64,000 nt of DNA from Paraspadella gotoi (taxonomy: Eukaryota > Chaetognatha): contig CM119263.1 in NCBI GenBank assembly GCA_051294375.1, forward strand, positions 31,070,949 to 31,134,948, in the 5' to 3' direction. Every line of letters starts with the position of its first letter. Position 1 is the first letter of the stretch. The notes under the pieces are model-generated. The model had not been told where the DNA came from, ran no database searches, and worked only from the letters and a program-made list of their open reading frames with translations. Of this stretch, positions 60,206 through 64,000 are shown piece by piece. A program made the position numbers and the translations under genes.

Positions 60206-63200
60206 ATGGCGTCCGGCGTTTCGCTGGCACCGACCGGCGCCGTTTACGTTCCCTCGATGACCGTGAGTCGAAGCGACTCTTACTTCTCGGACGCCTTCGC
60301 CAAGATAGACCACATGCGCCGCTCGGGGTCGCTGCTTTGCGACGTCACCATCGTCTTCGGCACGGGGACGCAGATCAAGGTTGGTTGGATATTGGATATT
60401 TTGGTTGGATATTCTGTCGTTTGGATACTTGGTTGGTCAAGTAATATTTGTTAAATTGAACATAATTTGGTTTCTATTTAGTAGTTTGTATATTTAAATG
60501 AATGGATTTGAATGTGGTTTGAAAATTTTTATAGGTTAGAATCGTATGTAATAATTTGGTTTTTATATTTGTTTGGTAGTTTGGATTTGTTGGTTTAGTT
60601 ATTTGGTTGCATTTTCAGTTGATTATTTGGTTTAACACATATTTGAGTGTTTGGTTCGGTAAGTTAATTCTATAAGCCCTCTCTCCCTCCCCATGACCTC
60701 TCTCCCAAGGCCCACAAGTTGATCCTCGCCTCTTCCTCCAAATTCTTCCGCACTCTCTTCGTGGATCCCACGCTCGGCTTCAGCTCCGTCGTTAAAGTTC
60801 AAGACTCGAGCGACGAAGTTGGGAGAATGTTGATCGATTTCGCCTACACGTCGCAACTCACCCTCACCGAGTACAACGTAATTGACGTCTTGCAAGGTGA
60901 TGGAGAGTGGGGGAAGGTGACATTGTCGTAACTCGGTCAAAGCACAATGTCGTCGACGTATTATAAAGCAAGGGGAGAACAGGGAGTACAAGGACATTGT
61001 AATTTTTCAAAGCCAGGGGAAAGTTTTATCGGAAATCAGTTATTAATGTGATTTTGGAAAAGAAAGGGAACGGGTGTACTACTTACAATGTCATTAGGTT
61101 TTGTTATCGCCACTCACAAGGACGTCAATGTCTTGCGAGGCGAGGGAAACCAGATTCCCTTTGCTGTGCTATTTTTTTGCTGTCACTCGTTGATTAATTA
61201 AGTTAAAATATTCAAGTTTTTGACACATTCTTCATATTTGTTTTTCGCAGGCGCTCAAAAACTTGGGTTCGATCAAGTGGAGTTGCTCTGTGTGGAATCT
61301 CTTCGGACCAAATTCGATCTTAACCGCGTACAGGGGATGGACCTTCCGAGTCTCCTCGATCTACTCAATCGATTCGCGCCGACGGAATTTTCCAAGAAGG
61401 GCGACGCAGGTTTGACAATTGACTGAATTGACAGATTACTGATTGACAATTGACTGGATTGACAGATTGACTGCTGAATATTGACGAATTGATGGATGGA
61501 CAAAACCGTAAATTTAATATTCACTGAATATTATTCAGTCCTCATAAATCTGAGAGATCGCATCAACGAAGAAGCCAGATTGCGTAAAATTTTCTGTTGA
61601 CAATTATGTATAGTTTGTATACTATGTAATTACTTAACTCTCCTACTTTTCAGTGACGAACGATCATGTGATGTATCCTGCCGTCTCACTCCCCGTCGAA
61701 GGAGGAGGAGGAGGAGAAGAATCTGTCTCTTTGACCGAAGTGGCGAATTCAAAAGGGGAAGCCGTCGCCATCACGTCCGAACATCAAGCGGGTGAGACTA
61801 AACTAGACTTGACAGGACTAGACAATACTAGACTAGACTATTTGTTTACCTCAAGTTTCCCGCAATTTTAACGACTCAAAATTATGATTTTCTTGAAAAC
61901 TTTACGGACGAGCGTTTTCCTTTTTAAAAGTCGATGTTGCCAAGCAACCATGTTCCGCTTCAAGTCAACAACAACAACAACAACAACCCGTCTACGTGGA
62001 ACTGACCCCGGGTCACATCGTCTTCATGACGACGACCGGTTCCATTCGAAAGATCCGACTCAGCGAAGATCGAGCTGACGAACCACCGCGGACGCTCCAA
62101 TTGAAGCCGGGCGCTCTCGACGATATCTTCCACGACCTGGCCGACGAGGGGGTCAGTAAGGATTTATATATATATTTATATATACAGTTTGAATTATTTT
62201 ACTAATCTTCAGGACGTCGTTCTCTCCGGCGAGAAAAAGCCGAAGAAAAAGTCGAGCCGCGCGGAGAAAACGAAAAAGGAAGATGGGACGACGACTCAAG
62301 TCTCGGAATTCGAGCGAAAAGTCGGAGTCTTGACTCGATTCGAGGAAAACCTCGTCGATTCGTCGCGTGAATTCATCGCCGCCTGGCAGAGCGAACCTCT
62401 CAAGCGTCGCCGCGTATCCTGCGCCCTATGCAGCGCCATCGTCGACGGGACTTACCACGACCTCATGGAGCACGTGTGGACGGAGCACGTCCCGACAGAG
62501 GGCGGGCGAAAGGCCGATCACGTCTGTCAGTTCTGCCCACGCCGTTACGCCAATCGGGCCGACCTTGTGTGTCACGTGAGGAACGTCCACGAGGGGGAGA
62601 CGTTGGATTGTCGGGTGAGAGGTAGGGGAGAGGATATTGTGGGGGGGGGAGGAAATGAGGGTTGGTGGCAAAGAGAAAAAGAGAAGAAAAGACAATGTTT
62701 AATAAGAAATAATTTACTTTACTAATTTACTTTTTCAAAGGATTTTAAAATCAAGAGTGAAAATTAATAGATGAATAAATATATAATTATTTATTATTTC
62801 CTATTGCAGCATTGCGGCCGCAAGGAATTCGCCAACAAACGGAACCTCCGCAACCATGAAACCATTTGCGACCGCAACACGACCGCCTCGGAACAAGACC
62901 GCAAGCCTTTCTGCTGCGCCGAATGCCCACGGACATTCGCCCACGCGTGGGGCCTCAAGTCTCACGTTAACCACGCCCATTCCGACCACGCCCCTTCCCG
63001 CGTCGCTTGTCCCACTTGCGCCAAGACATTCGCCAACAAGAGCGTGCTGGACACTCACGTGCGCACGGTGCATTTTGGTGAGAAGGAAACACCGCGTCCA
63101 TGTCCAGACTGCGGAAAGCCCTACACGATTCGCGCCTTAAGGGAACACCGGAAGCGCGACCATCAGGGCTTGAGATACGCCTGTCCAGATTGCGCCACCA

Positions 63201-63933
63201 CCAAACTATTTACAACGAAGATCATGTTGTCCAGACATCGAGAAGTCGTTCATCAGAAGAGAAGATTCAGGTATGTTGATGGCTTGATTGGTTGATTGGT
63301 TGATTGGGGAACTCAGACGGAGCTCTTTGTTGATAATTTACACCGTGTAAGCTATACACAAGATAATAAACTAATAATAACTAACAAATAAAATGGCAGA
63401 TGTACGTTATGCATGGCCGAGTTTGTCGATCGATGCGCTTGGAAGTTACATCACGAAGCTGAGCACGTTGGAAAAAGATATCCCTGTCCCCAGGTGAGCG
63501 ATTGCGATCGTTAAGTGATACTCACTCAACGTTCTCATTTTTCTAAAAGTCCAAAATTCTCACACTTTAGTGTCAAAAACAATTCAAACGACCGGGCGAT
63601 GTCAGGAGACACATTAAAGAAGTTCACCAGCAATTTCGATACACCTGCCAGTTTTGCGAAAAAAGTTTCAGTCAACAAGCGAAATTAAAGTTACATATTC
63701 GATCGTTACACATGGGAAATTACCCTCATATTTGCAAGTAGGTTACACCGACTTGTTTTCTAAATTAAACTTTAACATCTAACGCAAAATAAATATTTTA
63801 AATCAATATTGACAGCATTTGCGGAAAAGGATTTCTCCGGCCCAGCGTCCTCAAGAGTCACATGGAAAAGCATCATCACGTCGGCGTCATTCCAGAGGAC
63901 ATGATTCTCCTTAAACCTCTTCCTTCAAACTGA
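60206..63933 (+). CDS. BTB domain and C2H2 zinc-finger protein B (tandem paralogue)
   Basis: A paralogue of the preceding gene. Ten exons: 60206-60379, 60710-60896, 61251-61409, 61654-61791, 61931-62151, 62213-62614, 62810-63270, 63400-63493, 63571-63737, 63816-63933. They give 706 residues. The BTB domain covers about 25-150 (LLCDVTIVFGTG, AHKLILASSSKFFRTLF, MLIDFAYTSQLTL, GAQKLGFDQVELLCVESL). The linker contains a run of seven Gln and PVYVELTPGHIVFM. About ten C2H2 fingers follow from CALCSAIVDGTYHDLMEH to ICGKGFLRPSVLKSH. The first-finger region (REFIAAWQSEPLKRRRVSCALC) aligns with gene A, and the elongated finger is also shared (CPDCATTKLF..MLSRHREVVH). Introns interrupt the finger array at several points. 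Confidence 0.92.
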
Positions 63934-64000
63934 ATTCTCCCCCCCCCCCATCCCACAACTCTTCTTTTTTTAACATCGTGTTATTTATTAGTTGTCAAGA

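Overview
The window is nuclear DNA from an invertebrate animal, most likely a bilaterian. Genes are spliced with GT-AG introns, often 50-700 bp long. The gene set is metazoan: atypical PKC, GOPC, tyrosylprotein sulfotransferase, swiprosin, BTB zinc fingers. GC-richer exons sit in AT-rich introns and spacers full of small repeats. The species cannot be fixed from the sequence. Two assembly gaps are present (762-1159 and 5927-6026).

Layout. 1-7100 is repeat territory: a GGAGCC-type repeat, a broken BEL/Pao-like gag on the minus strand, a diverged tandem repeat field and an unassigned GC-rich block. 7150-18186 holds the 3' half of DDB1, whose largest intron (5.1 kb) is packed with nested repeats. 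Then come SDF4/Cab45 (18379-20042), SLC39A9/ZIP9 (21454-23788), TRIP13 (24529-26026), LEPROT/LEPROTL1 (26327-27215), intronless TCF25 (27665-29896), ZC3H15 (30262-32525), AFG1L (33219-37143), atypical PKC (37733-43098) and TPST (44414-46621). GOPC is the only clear minus-strand gene (48533-51337). It is followed by ARL5 (52999-54680), an EFHD/swiprosin gene (56219-56812) and two tandem BTB zinc-finger genes (57790-60094 and 60206-63933).

The genes do not form one pathway. Several belong to Golgi and secretory biology (SDF4, SLC39A9, LEPROT, TPST, GOPC, ARL5), and aPKC acts in polarity. Fourteen of fifteen genes lie on the plus strand and several spacers are only 110-560 bp. Pyrimidine-rich AG acceptors lie just upstream of several start codons, so spliced-leader operons are worth testing.

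The most interesting non-genic content is a set of small mobile families: (i) hammerhead-ribozyme-like cores, two of them enclosed by long inverted repeats (31261-31388 and 47372-47546), resembling those reported for Penelope-like elements; (ii) a ~256-bp element with 3-bp target duplications; (iii) a 67-bp hairpin element found repeatedly in introns; (iv) a ~100-bp intronic repeat; (v) a large fold-back element with a second element inserted in one arm.
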